From Anaerolineales bacterium (GTDB taxonomy: Bacteria; Chloroflexota; Anaerolineae; 4572-78; J111): a stretch of 64,000 nt of DNA. The notes beneath the pieces were generated by a model. It was not told the DNA's origin. It worked only from the letters and a program-made list of their open reading frames with translations, and did not search any database. Below, piece by piece: positions 51,153 through 60,332 of this stretch (its first letter is position 1; every line of letters starts with the position of its first letter). The stretch covers positions 136,342-200,341 of the forward strand of contig JACKAU010000014.1 of NCBI GenBank assembly GCA_020634855.1, given 5' to 3'. The position numbers and the translations under genes were made by a program.

Positions 51153-52508
51153 TGGGTCAATCGCTTTCGGAACCATTTCCGGGTCATAGTTACCCACCTG
51201 GTTGGTGCGCAAGACCCAGGCGGTAGCGCCGTGCTCCAAGAATACTTTGGTCACGGCGGTGCTGGCCCAATGAGGGGTCATAGCCCGCCAACTCATCAGC
51301 GCCCGTAGAATGTTCATCCAGGTTCGTTCATTCAAGCTGACCTCGAATAGCTGAAAATTATAGCGCCAGTCGGCTCGAACCGTGCCCATCGGTAGCAGGG
51401 TTCGCCGCAGGTCGTGGCCCAGTTTCAACAGCCGATCAAATCGCTCTGCCTCCTCCGGATGGCGTTTGAGCATATCCTGTACTAGAGGATGTTCCTTAAA
51501 CGAGACATCCAGATCTTTCACGGCCGCATAGAGGGCCTGGTTCGAGTCTTGAGTGCAGTTATTGGCCACACCAAAGTAGACCCCGCCGGTGCCGCCGCCA
51601 ATCCGGTAAAGATGGAGTAAAAACTCCAGAAAAACACTCATTCGGTCCAAGGCCGAGATCGAGCGATGAGCAAAATCGTAGGAAGTGGTGAAGCAATCCA
51701 GTTTGAGCAAAATATCGCATACCGGACGATAGCCCAGGTAGCCAAATTGGCGGTCGCCAATGTAGCGGGTCCAATGCAGTACCCCCGGGATTAAGCCGTC
51801 GCCATTGCTGGAGAAGACCTGGAAATATTCAATGTCAAAGCTCAACTCATCGGCCAGCGGCTCCCGGATAACCCTGGCCCGGCCGTAGGAGAAATGACCG
51901 AAGTAGTAGCCGCCGGGATAGGGGTATGGCTCCCGGCCATTGCCGATCCCGCCGTAGGTGTTGACCAGCAACGCCTGATCCCCCTCCTGCCAACTATTGA
52001 GTGCGGTCTTCTCATCCCCTTCGGCGGTTAAAAGCGTCGCGTTGATCTGTCCCTTCCGCTCGGTGGTGTCTTGCCAGGCCAGTTTCTGAACGAAGTTGAC
52101 CGCCGCTTTCTCACTAACAACGATCTGATCCGGCCGCAGGTTTAAGAGCGCACGTGGCGCCAGAGCTTGAACCACAAACGTGCCGGCCGAGTCCTTTGCG
52201 CCGGAAATGTACCAGCCGGTTTCGTTGAGCGGGTCTTGTTCGATACCGTGGCTGGTCGAGCGATAGAGCTGTTCGGTGTCGATAATCGTTTCCGGCAGTT
52301 GGACGACCTCTTCCGGACCATCAAACTGGCGAGTGGCGCGATTGAAATGGATCACCCGAAACAGGTCGCTATCGGACTGAACCGGCGCCACAAATTTGAC
52401 CAGAGCGTAGTAACGGCCCGTAATTTGGACCGGTTCTCGGTTGATGTAAAGCGCAGCCGGTTCGTCCTGTCCGGGCGATTCCACCACCTTGACCGGCTCC
52501 CGCAGCAT
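51150..52508 (-). CDS. C-terminal three-quarters of a frameshifted protein resembling cyanobacterial predicted Abi (CAAX) proteins
   Basis: 452 residues from the first Met of the open frame, but the natural frame continues upstream (GSLAGARPNDDVIVML) and the real start is at 52932. Recognisable stretches are YYFGHFSYGRARVIREPL, LHWTRYIGDRQFG, YLGYRPVCDILLKLD and ANNCTQDSNQALYAAV. From memory these resemble the N-terminal part of cyanobacterial proteins annotated as predicted Abi (CAAX) family proteases; here there is no multi-pass CAAX protease domain. The NC-x-QD block could be an active site. Function is unknown. Confidence 0.7.
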   Translation of the reverse strand: MLREPVKVVESPGQDEPAALYINREPVQITGRYYALVKFVAPVQSDSDLFRVIHFNRATRQFDGPEEVVQLPETIIDTEQLYRSTSHGIEQDPLNETGWYISGAKDSAGTFVVQALAPRALLNLRPDQIVVSEKAAVNFVQKLAWQDTTERKGQINATLLTAEGDEKTALNSWQEGDQALLVNTYGGIGNGREPYPYPGGYYFGHFSYGRARVIREPLADELSFDIEYFQVFSSNGDGLIPGVLHWTRYIGDRQFGYLGYRPVCDILLKLDCFTTSYDFAHRSISALDRMSVFLEFLLHLYRIGGGTGGVYFGVANNCTQDSNQALYAAVKDLDVSFKEHPLVQDMLKRHPEEAERFDRLLKLGHDLRRTLLPMGTVRADWRYNFQLFEVSLNERTWMNILRALMSWRAMTPHWASTAVTKVFLEHGATAWVLRTNQVGNYDPEMVPKAIDP

Positions 52509-52932
52509 GACGATAACGTCATCATTGGGCCGGGCGCCGGCTAGCGACCCAAGGACGTAACCAGCCGCCAGTGATCCAAACGGGTCGGGTGAACCAAGCC
52601 TTCGGCCAAGCTCTGCTCCACCGCCTCACTGAGATAGACATCCCGGGCGGCGGACCAGACCCGGCTCATCACCTCCGCCAGGTCGTACCAGCGCAGATAG
52701 AGAACCTGGCCGACCAGATGGTCGTAGCCGGTCCGGCGTGATGGAGTTCAAACCAAGCGCCTTTGACCGTTTCCCGTTCCTCAGGCTTGGGTAAGATGAG
52801 CCGGCCCATCCAGGCGGCCAGAGGTCGGTACAACTCCGCTGAAACCGGTTGATTCAGGGGGTAATGGTCGGGCCGATTGAAGTCGGCCTGTCGAAAAATC
52901 TCATAGTTACTCGGTTTGGGTGGGTTGGTCAC
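52509..52932 (-). pseudogene. 5' part of the same gene, displaced by two frameshifts
   Basis: GTG start at 52932 with AGGAG six bases upstream. The first frame reads TNPPKPSNYEIFRQADF ... WFELHHAGP and then leaves the protein at about 52735; the next frame continues DHLVGQVLYLRWYDLAEVM ... LDHWRLVTSLG. A second shift at about 52545 restores the frame of the 452-residue part (SLAGARPNDDV). Both points fit loss of one G in a short G run. The gene is either recently inactivated or the sequence has two single-base errors. Restored, the protein would be about 594 residues. Confidence 0.72.
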
Positions 52933-53231
52933 GAGTTACTCCTGATAACGCCAAATATTGACTGAAAAGGGGTGGCTCAGGCTCGCCCGGATAGGGGTCC
53001 TCGCCGCTATTCGATGTCCATTTTAGCAGACATAATGTTATTATGTAAAAACCATCCCCTGAGAATTTATCAGTGAACTGTAACACGGGTTGCTGTTTGA
53101 GAAGTGAACTTTCGCGGAAAGTAAATGAAAAATCAGGGGGATTTGAAATTGAACCCGAATAGGGTAAAATAGTCCCCAAGCAAAGGCGGCTGACATAACC
53201 TGCGGCGCAGCAATGAAGATTAAAATGTAAC

Positions 53232-53289
53232 GGAGCGACAAAGCTTGCTTTGTCATTCACAGTCAGGTCAAAGTCAACTTTGACGCTCC
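53232..53289. repeat. Inverted-repeat element, GGAGCG(A/T)CAAAG family (copy 2)
   Basis: 58 bp with ends GGAGCGACAAAG and CTTTGACGCTCC and internal CTTGCTTTGTC and GTCAAAGTCAACTTTGAC hairpin words. It resembles 6908-6957 in ends and internal words and again lies just before a ribosome site. Nothing else is seen in the spacer 52933-53316. Confidence 0.8.
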
Positions 53290-53316
53290 AAACTGTGTGT
53301 TTTCAGAGGAGCGATT

Positions 53317-53940
53317 ATGTCCGGGATCGAAGACCTTAAAGCCACGCGTAAAGCTTTGCGTGATATGTCGAGAGTAGTCACCTATACTCGGAAAACATTG
53401 GCCAAAATGGTACGAGAAGAAGAGCGGCTGGGGATGTACAGCTCCGAAAGCCAACCCGGCCAACTGTTTGAGGCCCTTGAACACCTGGGTGAGGTGCGGG
53501 AGGGCTTTATTCTCAGCCAACGCACCACGCCCCAAACCGCTTTGTCTGACATTAGAGAACTGGTCCGCCATATCCTCATCGACTGGCAGTGGGTTCACAA
53601 TTTGAACCTGACCCTGTCGCCCGGCGACCAGCTTGATACCTTAAATCACCAATTAGTGTTTTATAACCACGCCTTGGTGGCCCTGGCCGTGCTGCCTCGC
53701 CTGCCGGCTGAAGCTATCACCTTTCCGCAACGCCACCCCTCCTATCATGATGTCTCCGTGCCGATTCTCCCCGGCGAACTATTGGCCCGCATCGAAGAGC
53801 TGGAACAAATCATCTACCAGACGGAAATCAAATCGATTCGCGATATCGATTACGGCTCGTTCCGGCGCACCTACGCCTTTTTCGAAGCCAGCAGTTGGTT
53901 GATCAAAAATCATCTCAAGCCGATGCTGGACGAGCTGTAG
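53317..53940 (+). CDS. Hypothetical helical protein
   Basis: 207 residues, not recognised. Mostly alpha-helical, charged, no signal peptide or membrane segment. The N-terminal half contains KATRKALRDMSRVVTYTRKTL and REEERLGMYSSES in parts; the C-terminal half LARIEELEQIIYQTEIKSI could be a coiled coil. CAGAGGAGCG precedes the ATG. Its neighbours on both sides run in the opposite direction, so it is transcribed alone. Confidence 0.72.
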   Translation: MSGIEDLKATRKALRDMSRVVTYTRKTLAKMVREEERLGMYSSESQPGQLFEALEHLGEVREGFILSQRTTPQTALSDIRELVRHILIDWQWVHNLNLTLSPGDQLDTLNHQLVFYNHALVALAVLPRLPAEAITFPQRHPSYHDVSVPILPGELLARIEELEQIIYQTEIKSIRDIDYGSFRRTYAFFEASSWLIKNHLKPMLDEL

Positions 53941-53977
53941 CAATGAAGATTAGAGAAAGAAGAATGGAGAAAATAGG

Positions 53978-54772
53978 TTACAAGGTCTGCCTGGGATTTG
54001 GCGGAAAGCGAATATCCTCAGGCGTGAAACCTAACTTTTCCAAAGTAGGTTGCAGCCAGTCGAGCCGGGCCACAACAAAGAGGTGATGGGCGTCGGAACC
54101 AAAATGGAATGTAGCGCCGGCGGCTTTGGCCGCTTGCAGCCCACGGAGGTAGGCTTGCCAAAAGGGTTGGCCTTGATGCTCGGCCATCAGGTGCATGCCC
54201 ATGCCGATTTCCAAGGTAATGCCGTGCGCAGCGGCCACCTGACCTAATTCGGCAAAATAATCCTCATGCCAAACCTGCAAAAACTGATCGACGGAAAAGC
54301 CCCAGCGGCGCGGCGCGTGCTGGATATTAATCACCCAGGGGTGGGCCACCCCGGTAACTAATGGCTGCCGGGCCGCACCCAGCAGCATCTGGTGCTGGTG
54401 CTCGATAAAAGCCCCGGCATCGCCGACCGGCGGCGGATCGACCCAGCGCTGGCGGAAGTGATGCGGCCCCGCCAGTACAAAATCAAGCTGACGGGCTTCG
54501 CTTTCGGTCAGATTGATGCGACCGGCCGTATCCAGCACGCACAATTCGGCTCCGACTAACACGGTCATACCATCCGGCGCTTTACGGCGCACTTCCTCCG
54601 GCAATTTTTGAAAAATCTTAAAATCCGTATCGAGAAAATAATGATTGGCCAGCCCCACCGTCATCACGCCATTTTTAGCGGCGCGTTTAAGCATGGCCGG
54701 TAGGGTCGCGCGCCAATGGGCATCCGGCGAGTGGGGGCGGGTGTGGACGTGCAGATCGTGCCAGGGCCACAT
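53978..54772 (-). CDS. PHP-domain phosphoesterase-like protein
   Basis: 264 residues when started at the ATG that overlaps the radical-SAM stop codon (TGATG, base 54772). PHP motifs: HDLHVHTRPH (H-x-H), GLANHYF (His), VGAELCVL (Glu), GVAHPWV (His), LEIGMGMH and FGSDAHH (Asp, His), so a trinuclear metal site looks complete. Such enzymes cleave phosphate esters, for example histidinol phosphate or nucleotide 3',5'-bisphosphates. Coupling with a radical-SAM enzyme suggests they act in one pathway. Confidence 0.85.
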   Translation of the reverse strand: MWPWHDLHVHTRPHSPDAHWRATLPAMLKRAAKNGVMTVGLANHYFLDTDFKIFQKLPEEVRRKAPDGMTVLVGAELCVLDTAGRINLTESEARQLDFVLAGPHHFRQRWVDPPPVGDAGAFIEHQHQMLLGAARQPLVTGVAHPWVINIQHAPRRWGFSVDQFLQVWHEDYFAELGQVAAAHGITLEIGMGMHLMAEHQGQPFWQAYLRGLQAAKAAGATFHFGSDAHHLFVVARLDWLQPTLEKLGFTPEDIRFPPNPRQTL

Positions 54773-55890
54773 CACGGCGCAGGCGGCAGGAGTCTTTTCG
54801 TGGGCCGTAAATTGAGGGAGCAGACGCATTTGCGGCAGGTGGGGTCGGCATCCATGTCGAGATGGCGGCGAAAATCGATGGCGGCAGGGCTGTTGAGCAG
54901 ATCGGGCAGAGCGGTCTCTTTGATGTTACCGGCGGCTTCATGAAAAAAGCAGGGACGCACCGTACCGTCGGCTTCAACCACAGCCGAGACCCAAGGCGCA
55001 TTGCAGCGCACCACGGGAAATTCGGCCAGGCCGTGGAGGGCGGCGTAATAGTCGTAAATGCGGCGAATCTTGGCAGGCGATTCGGCGATGTAGCCGGAGG
55101 TGAAATCAGCCGCGTAAGTTTGGATGAGCGCCTCGATGACCATTTTTAGCTGCGGAAGTTCTTCGGCGGCCGGTTTAACCTCCGAGGTTTTATCATCCGC
55201 CCATAATTCGGGTCGGTTGAAGGCTTCGGTGGACACATCGGCGGGCAGGAAGCTAATCTGGTCCAGGTCGATTTCGTGGGCGGCGTCGATGATGTGGGGC
55301 CAATCGGCAAAGTTGGCGCGTTGGATCACACAGCGGGCCGAGATACGAAAATGAGAGTCGAGCGCTTTGACGGCCTTGACCCCCTCGCGTAATTTGTGGT
55401 AGGCGTTGGGAATGCGCCGGATGGCGTTGTGTACGTCCTCTGAACCGTCGAGCGAGACGATTACTTCATCTGAGTGGTGGACAACTTCGTGGGCGTAACG
55501 CTTGAGGAGTAGACCGGTCGAAAGGATAGTGACTCTCATGCCTTCTGCCCGGAGCAGATCGCACAGGCGGAACAGGTTGGGGTTCATCAACGCTTCGCCG
55601 CCTGACATAACCACCCATTGGGTGCGCAGCGCCCGCAGCGAGTCGAGCAGCCCCCGCACATCGGCTTCGGCCAGTTGGTCGCGGCTGTTGCCCTGCCAGA
55701 TATCGCACATAATGCATCGACAGTTACAACTGCTGTGCGGCATCAGAATAACAATGGGCAAAGCCTGGATTTTGTGCGTTTTAAGGGTCACGTAGCGCTT
55801 ATAGGTATCGACGACTGTGGTGAGGGGATTTTGCTTTAAGATGGCTGTATCGCTGATCACAAATCTATTCTTCCTTCCGCCGGTACCCAC
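54772..55890 (-). CDS. Radical-SAM enzyme with C-terminal cysteine-rich (SPASM-like) region
   Basis: 372 residues. The 4Fe-4S motif is CNCRCIMC (CX3CX2C) in MPHSSCNCRCIMCDIW, followed by MSGGEALMNP (SAM-binding GGE), STGLLL and VIVSLDG. The C-terminus has RCNAPW, RPCFFHEAAGNI and a CRKCVCSLN cluster, the type that binds an extra cluster in SPASM/twitch proteins. The layout resembles enzymes of the PqqE, HpnH or mycofactocin type. It is co-translated with the PHP gene; the substrate is unknown and no precursor peptide gene is seen nearby. Confidence 0.9.
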   Translation of the reverse strand: MGTGGRKNRFVISDTAILKQNPLTTVVDTYKRYVTLKTHKIQALPIVILMPHSSCNCRCIMCDIWQGNSRDQLAEADVRGLLDSLRALRTQWVVMSGGEALMNPNLFRLCDLLRAEGMRVTILSTGLLLKRYAHEVVHHSDEVIVSLDGSEDVHNAIRRIPNAYHKLREGVKAVKALDSHFRISARCVIQRANFADWPHIIDAAHEIDLDQISFLPADVSTEAFNRPELWADDKTSEVKPAAEELPQLKMVIEALIQTYAADFTSGYIAESPAKIRRIYDYYAALHGLAEFPVVRCNAPWVSAVVEADGTVRPCFFHEAAGNIKETALPDLLNSPAAIDFRRHLDMDADPTCRKCVCSLNLRPTKRLLPPAP

Positions 55891-56018
55891 AACTCAAACA
55901 AGCACACTGCGGTCATAAAAAGCGTATGGTTTAGGTTCACCTTCGGCGCCCATCATACCGCAGTTTGCCGGGTTCATCAAGTCTTAACCATAATAGGGGG
56001 GTGTTTTGGCAGAAAGGG

Positions 56019-57515
56019 CTAACTAACGGTTTCCAACTCGGTATCAGAGACAGACAGCGACGGCAGCAAGGTACGGGCTATATCGGCCAATGCCCGGGCA
56101 GACGGCGCACCGGCATCTTGCTGATAAATCGATAAACCACGATTGTTGAGCGCGAAGTGAAGTTTTGAGTCATACGGAATGCGGAACGACTCCGGCACAT
56201 TTAAGACCTGTTCAAGTTTTTCAACTTTGACCCCGCCCGGTATATTGGCTCGATTAACCACGATTTTAATTCGATCCGCCGGGAGGTTAAGCTGTTCGGC
56301 CAACTCTAAAAATAATTTCACACTCTTGATCGCCGGTAATTCCGGCGTAGTAACCACTAAAATGACATCGGCCAGTTCAAGAATCGTCAGGGTCATGTCG
56401 TTAAGATGATGATGCGTATCAACGACAACCATCTTAAAGTCGTTCTTGAGGCTGGTGATAACATCCTTCATCATAGCCGGGGTAACCATGTCTGCCAGTT
56501 GGGGTTGAGGCGGAGCCAGCAGCAGTTTCAAACCCGAACTGTGGGCCATCAAAATTTCATTAACCAGATCAATCTCTAATTTACCTTCGTGAATTAGATC
56601 GCTAATCGTTCGATCAGGCCGGGTGTTAAGATGGACGGAAATATCCCCAAACTGTAAATCACCATCCAACAGAGCCACCCCACCGCGCTCTTGATGAAAG
56701 GCAATCGCCAAATTGGCCGCCACCGCCGAGGTTCCCACGCCGCCCTTAGGGCTGTAGACAACCACCACCGGTGTACTAGTTTTTGTTGGAGCCGACGCTC
56801 CCGGAGCAGCCCGCGTCTCTTTGGTTGGGGTTTTAACGTGGTCAAGGGCTTCCAACTGCTGGTACGACGGCAGGCCCACGGTATACACGCGCCGGATACA
56901 CCCCACCAATTCTTCGGAGGTGAACGGTTTAGGTTGAAAATCCCTGGCGCCGGCGGCCATCGCCCGCTTCATATAATGCTGATCAGATTGGACCGACATT
57001 ATGATGACCTGGCTGTACGGCGCTTGGACGGCCATCTCGCGGGTAGCCGTAATCCCATCCATATCCGGCATATTGATGTCCATCAGAACAATGTGTGGTT
57101 TTAACTCGACAGCCATCTCCACCCCGTGACGACCGTTGACGGCTTGACCGATAACCTCCAAATCCTTTTCAAAATAGAGCAACCGGGATACATTTTCTCG
57201 AGTTCCCAAATTATCATCAACTATTAAAATTCGAATTCTTTCATCGGACGATGGTTCTGATCCAAGCGCAATCGGCGCCGGTCTGGCCGGAGACGCCTCA
57301 TTTTTGGCCGATTGAGCGGCCGCACGAGATTGATTGGTGCTTTTACCCCCTTGCGGCTTCTCACCGGCCGACGCTGTCGTTGATCGGGTCTTTTTGGACG
57401 ATGTCGCCTCGTTGGCCGGAGTCGTGGTCCGACGCCGGCGCAGGAATAATAGCAGCCCAACAACGGCCAGTGCAACAACAAGCAAAATTAATGCTAGTAA
57501 GATTAAATTACCCAT
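56019..57515 (-). CDS. CpaE/TadZ-like protein: membrane anchor, receiver domain, MinD/ParA ATPase
   Basis: 498 residues. N-terminal membrane helix (about 3-25) plus basic stretch LRRRRT, a disordered linker (30-90), a receiver domain (about 93-215, with ILIVDDNLG and D146 in HIVLMDINMPD), a second linker, and a MinD/ParA ATPase (about 250-470) with deviant Walker A SPKGGVGTSA and LLDGDLQFGDIS. TadZ/CpaE localise Tad/Flp pili at the pole. A true receiver with all acidic residues, and an added N-terminal anchor, are less usual. The only other Tad gene here is cpaF at 23380. Confidence 0.9.
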   Translation of the reverse strand: MGNLILLALILLVVALAVVGLLLFLRRRRTTTPANEATSSKKTRSTTASAGEKPQGGKSTNQSRAAAQSAKNEASPARPAPIALGSEPSSDERIRILIVDDNLGTRENVSRLLYFEKDLEVIGQAVNGRHGVEMAVELKPHIVLMDINMPDMDGITATREMAVQAPYSQVIIMSVQSDQHYMKRAMAAGARDFQPKPFTSEELVGCIRRVYTVGLPSYQQLEALDHVKTPTKETRAAPGASAPTKTSTPVVVVYSPKGGVGTSAVAANLAIAFHQERGGVALLDGDLQFGDISVHLNTRPDRTISDLIHEGKLEIDLVNEILMAHSSGLKLLLAPPQPQLADMVTPAMMKDVITSLKNDFKMVVVDTHHHLNDMTLTILELADVILVVTTPELPAIKSVKLFLELAEQLNLPADRIKIVVNRANIPGGVKVEKLEQVLNVPESFRIPYDSKLHFALNNRGLSIYQQDAGAPSARALADIARTLLPSLSVSDTELETVS

Positions 57516-57702
57516 AAGCCTTCTTTCTCAGTTTTCTGGGAGAGCGATCAACTCTACCACTTTAATTATACACAGAAACAGTACATTTCAACTATTGTAG
57601 ACCCTGATTTTGTTTTATGTTCGTAACTACGGTAACAAATGTGACCGTCATCTATCCTTCATCTTTTAAGCACGGTATGGTAAAATAACCGTTCAAAGCA
57701 CT

Positions 57703-60018
57703 ATGAATCCAACCGATTTCCTCAACCAACTCAAAAAAGATCGCGCGTACCAAAACCAACTGGTCCACGTCGAGCGGCTGGGGGCGCGCCTACCGCGCTA
57801 TGCTTCGCTGGAGAAGCCACTGCTGCGCTCGCTGGTCGAGGCCATCAAAGCCGGCGGGGCCGAGCGCCTTTACAGCCACCAAGCCCAGGCCATCGACGCC
57901 GCCCGGGCCGGCCGGCACGTGGTCGTCGCCACCAGCACCGCCAGCGGGAAAACGCTGTGCTACAATGTGCCGGTGTTAGAGGCGATCTCCGCCAATTATC
58001 AGGCGCGGGCCATTTATCTCTTCCCCACCAAAGCCCTGGCCCAGGACCAACTGCGCAGCCTGAAGAATTTAACCCAACGCTTTAAGGCCGCGGCTGAAAA
58101 CAACGGCGGCCCGCTGCCCACGCTGCGCTTCGGCACATATGATGGCGACACCCCGCAAAACAGCCGTACCCGGCTCCGGCGCGAGGGTAACATCATCCTG
58201 ACCAATCCCGATATGCTGCACGTGGGTATTTTACCCAACCACCGGCTGTGGAGCCACTTTCTCAAGAACCTCAAATTTGTGGTGGTCGATGAGGCCCATA
58301 TCTACCGGGGGGTCTTCGGCAGCCATGTCTCGCTGATTTTCCGGCGGTTAGCTCGGCTATGCGAATTATACGGCAACCACCCCCAATTCATCTGCTGCTC
58401 GGCCACCATCGCCAATCCCGGCGACCACATCGAGCGGTTGACCGGCTACCGGCCGGTTGTGGTCGATGACGACGGCTCGCCCCAAGCGCCCAAACAGTTC
58501 GCCCTGTGGAATCCGCCCTTTATCGATGACAAAAAATCGACGCGCCGCAGCCCCAACAGCGAAGCCGCCGCCCTGTTTGCCGAACTGATCCGCTGCCAAG
58601 TGCGCAACATCACCTTTACCAAAGCCCGTGTGGTAGCCGAACTCATTCTCAGCTACGCCCGCCAGTCGCTCGACCAAACCGCGCCGGAACTCACCGACCG
58701 CATCGCCTCTTACCGGGCCGGCTATCTGGCCGAACACCGCCGCGAGATCGAGCAGTCGCTGTTTAACGGCCAGTTAATCGGCGTGACCGCTACTTCGGCC
58801 CTGGAGTTGGGCGTCGATGTGGGCGACCTCGACGCGACGGTGTCGGTGGGTTACCCCGGCACGGTGGCCAGTTTGTGGCAGCAGGCCGGGCGAGCCGGAC
58901 GCAGCCGCAACAGTTCGCTGGCTATGCTGGTTGGCCTGGACAATCCACTCGACCAATATTTTATGCGCCATCCGGACCAACTGTTTGGTCGCCCCCATGA
59001 ACACGCCCTGATCGATCCCCAGAACATTTACATTTTGGAGCAGCATCTACCCTGCGCCGCTCACGAAGAACCGCTCAGCGCCGACGACCAGAAATATTTC
59101 GGCGCCGGTTTTATCGAAGCTATGGTCAGCCTGGAAGAACACAACGTGGTGGTCTACGAAGCCAACCACGACCGCTGGTACTATCGGGGCCAGGATTATC
59201 CGGCCCAGCACGTGGGCATTCGCAGTGTGGGCAGCCGGCCGATTGCCTTAGTGGACGGCAAAGCCAAAAAGCGACTGGAGGAGATGGATGAGGCGTCGGC
59301 TTTTGGCCGGGTCCATCCGGGCGCGATTTATCTGCACCAGGGCGATAGTTATATCGTCACCGAACTTGATTTGCAAAAAGCGCAGGCCACGCTGCTGCCG
59401 ACCAAAGTCGATTACTACACCCAGGCTCGCGAAGTGAGCGATATCGACATTATTCGATCATTCCAACATCGACAGTTGAAATATTGCAATGTTTTTTGGG
59501 GCGCGGTGCGCGTCACCCAGCAAGTCGTCAGCTACCGGCGCGTCCGCCAATACAGCGAGGCCAACCTGGGCGATACGCCGCTGGAGATGCCGGCCAACAC
59601 TTTTGAAACACGGGCGATGTGGTGGGACGTGCCGGTTGAATGGGCCAAACATCTGGCGCGACGCGGCTGGGACTTTTTGGGGGGGCTGCACGCCGTCGAG
59701 CACGCGGCGATTGGCCTGCTGCCGCTCTACGCCATGTGCGACCGCTGGGACATCGGCGGATTGTCGACGCCGATGCATCCGGCCACCCAACAGCCGCAAA
59801 TCTTCATCTACGACGGCTATCCCGGCGGCGTCGGCATCACCGAGCAAGGCTTCGAACTGCTGCCCGACCTGTGGGAGGCCACCCTGGCCACCATCAAAGA
59901 ATGTCCCTGCGAAGACGGCTGCCCCAGTTGCATCCACAGCCCTAAATGCGGCAACAACAACGAACCGCTCGACAAACGGGCGGCGGTATGGATATTAGAG
60001 TCGTTGTTGAAAAATTAA
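57703..60018 (+). CDS. DEAD/DEAH-box helicase of the MrfA/YprA type
   Basis: 771 residues. Motif I STASGKTLCYN, DEVH-like box VVDEAHIYRGVFG (DEAH), motif III SATIAN, and a C-terminal helicase half with TSALELGVDVGDLDA and QQAGRAGRSRNS. The final region (DUF1998/MZB-like) has four Cys, CPCEDGCPSCIHSPKC, a zinc site. MrfA-type 3'-5' helicases take part in mitomycin-type DNA damage repair with MrfB nuclease; no mrfB-like gene lies nearby. The ATG at 57703 has only a weak ribosome site. Confidence 0.93.
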   Translation: MNPTDFLNQLKKDRAYQNQLVHVERLGARLPRYASLEKPLLRSLVEAIKAGGAERLYSHQAQAIDAARAGRHVVVATSTASGKTLCYNVPVLEAISANYQARAIYLFPTKALAQDQLRSLKNLTQRFKAAAENNGGPLPTLRFGTYDGDTPQNSRTRLRREGNIILTNPDMLHVGILPNHRLWSHFLKNLKFVVVDEAHIYRGVFGSHVSLIFRRLARLCELYGNHPQFICCSATIANPGDHIERLTGYRPVVVDDDGSPQAPKQFALWNPPFIDDKKSTRRSPNSEAAALFAELIRCQVRNITFTKARVVAELILSYARQSLDQTAPELTDRIASYRAGYLAEHRREIEQSLFNGQLIGVTATSALELGVDVGDLDATVSVGYPGTVASLWQQAGRAGRSRNSSLAMLVGLDNPLDQYFMRHPDQLFGRPHEHALIDPQNIYILEQHLPCAAHEEPLSADDQKYFGAGFIEAMVSLEEHNVVVYEANHDRWYYRGQDYPAQHVGIRSVGSRPIALVDGKAKKRLEEMDEASAFGRVHPGAIYLHQGDSYIVTELDLQKAQATLLPTKVDYYTQAREVSDIDIIRSFQHRQLKYCNVFWGAVRVTQQVVSYRRVRQYSEANLGDTPLEMPANTFETRAMWWDVPVEWAKHLARRGWDFLGGLHAVEHAAIGLLPLYAMCDRWDIGGLSTPMHPATQQPQIFIYDGYPGGVGITEQGFELLPDLWEATLATIKECPCEDGCPSCIHSPKCGNNNEPLDKRAAVWILESLLKN

Positions 60019-60072
60019 CGTGAGTCCTTCGAGAACCTTAAGATTAACATTTTGCTCGCGGCATCCGAGCAG

Positions 60073-60137
60073 TAAGGAGTAGGGAGACGGGAGTAAAGTT
60101 ATTTCCCTACCCTTTTCTCCTGTCTTCCTCCTCCCTA
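60073..60137. repeat. GGAGTAGGGAGACGG / CCTACCC...CTCCTCCC imperfect word hairpin
   Basis: Purine words AAGGAGTAGGGAGACGGGAG (60073-60092) face pyrimidine words TTTCCCTACCC, TCTCCTG and TCCTCCTCCC up to 60137. Same family as 5731-5805 and 34021-34060. It lies after the helicase gene, in a 580-base spacer that also carries the nrdR promoter. Confidence 0.65.
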
Positions 60138-60244
60138 AATTCACGTTCCACGTAATTCTTTTCCCCCTATACGAAACTTTCTCACCGTTTTAAGACTTTA
60201 CATAATTATTACCATTTTTTTAAGGTTAACCTCGCCTGTTTCGC

Positions 60245-60273
60245 TTGTCAAGAAGCCAAAAAACGTGTATACT
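60245..60273 (+). promoter_or_regulatory. Sigma-70-type promoter for nrdR-nrdJ
   Basis: TTGTCA (60245-60250), 17 bases, TATACT (60268-60273). The NrdR boxes begin 14 bases downstream of the -10, around the expected start of transcription. Confidence 0.7.
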
Positions 60274-60286
60274 GATCGTGGTTTTG

Positions 60287-60332
60287 ACACAATATCTCGT
60301 ACATACTCATGTGATACCACTAGATATAGTGG
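60287..60332. promoter_or_regulatory. Pair of NrdR boxes
   Basis: Box 1 ACACAATATCTCGTAC (60287-60302) and box 2 CCACTAGATATAGTGG (60317-60332), both near the NrdR consensus ACACTATATATAGTGT. They are 30 bp apart from start to start, about three helical turns, which is the usual arrangement. Repression would cover the transcription start. Confidence 0.75.
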
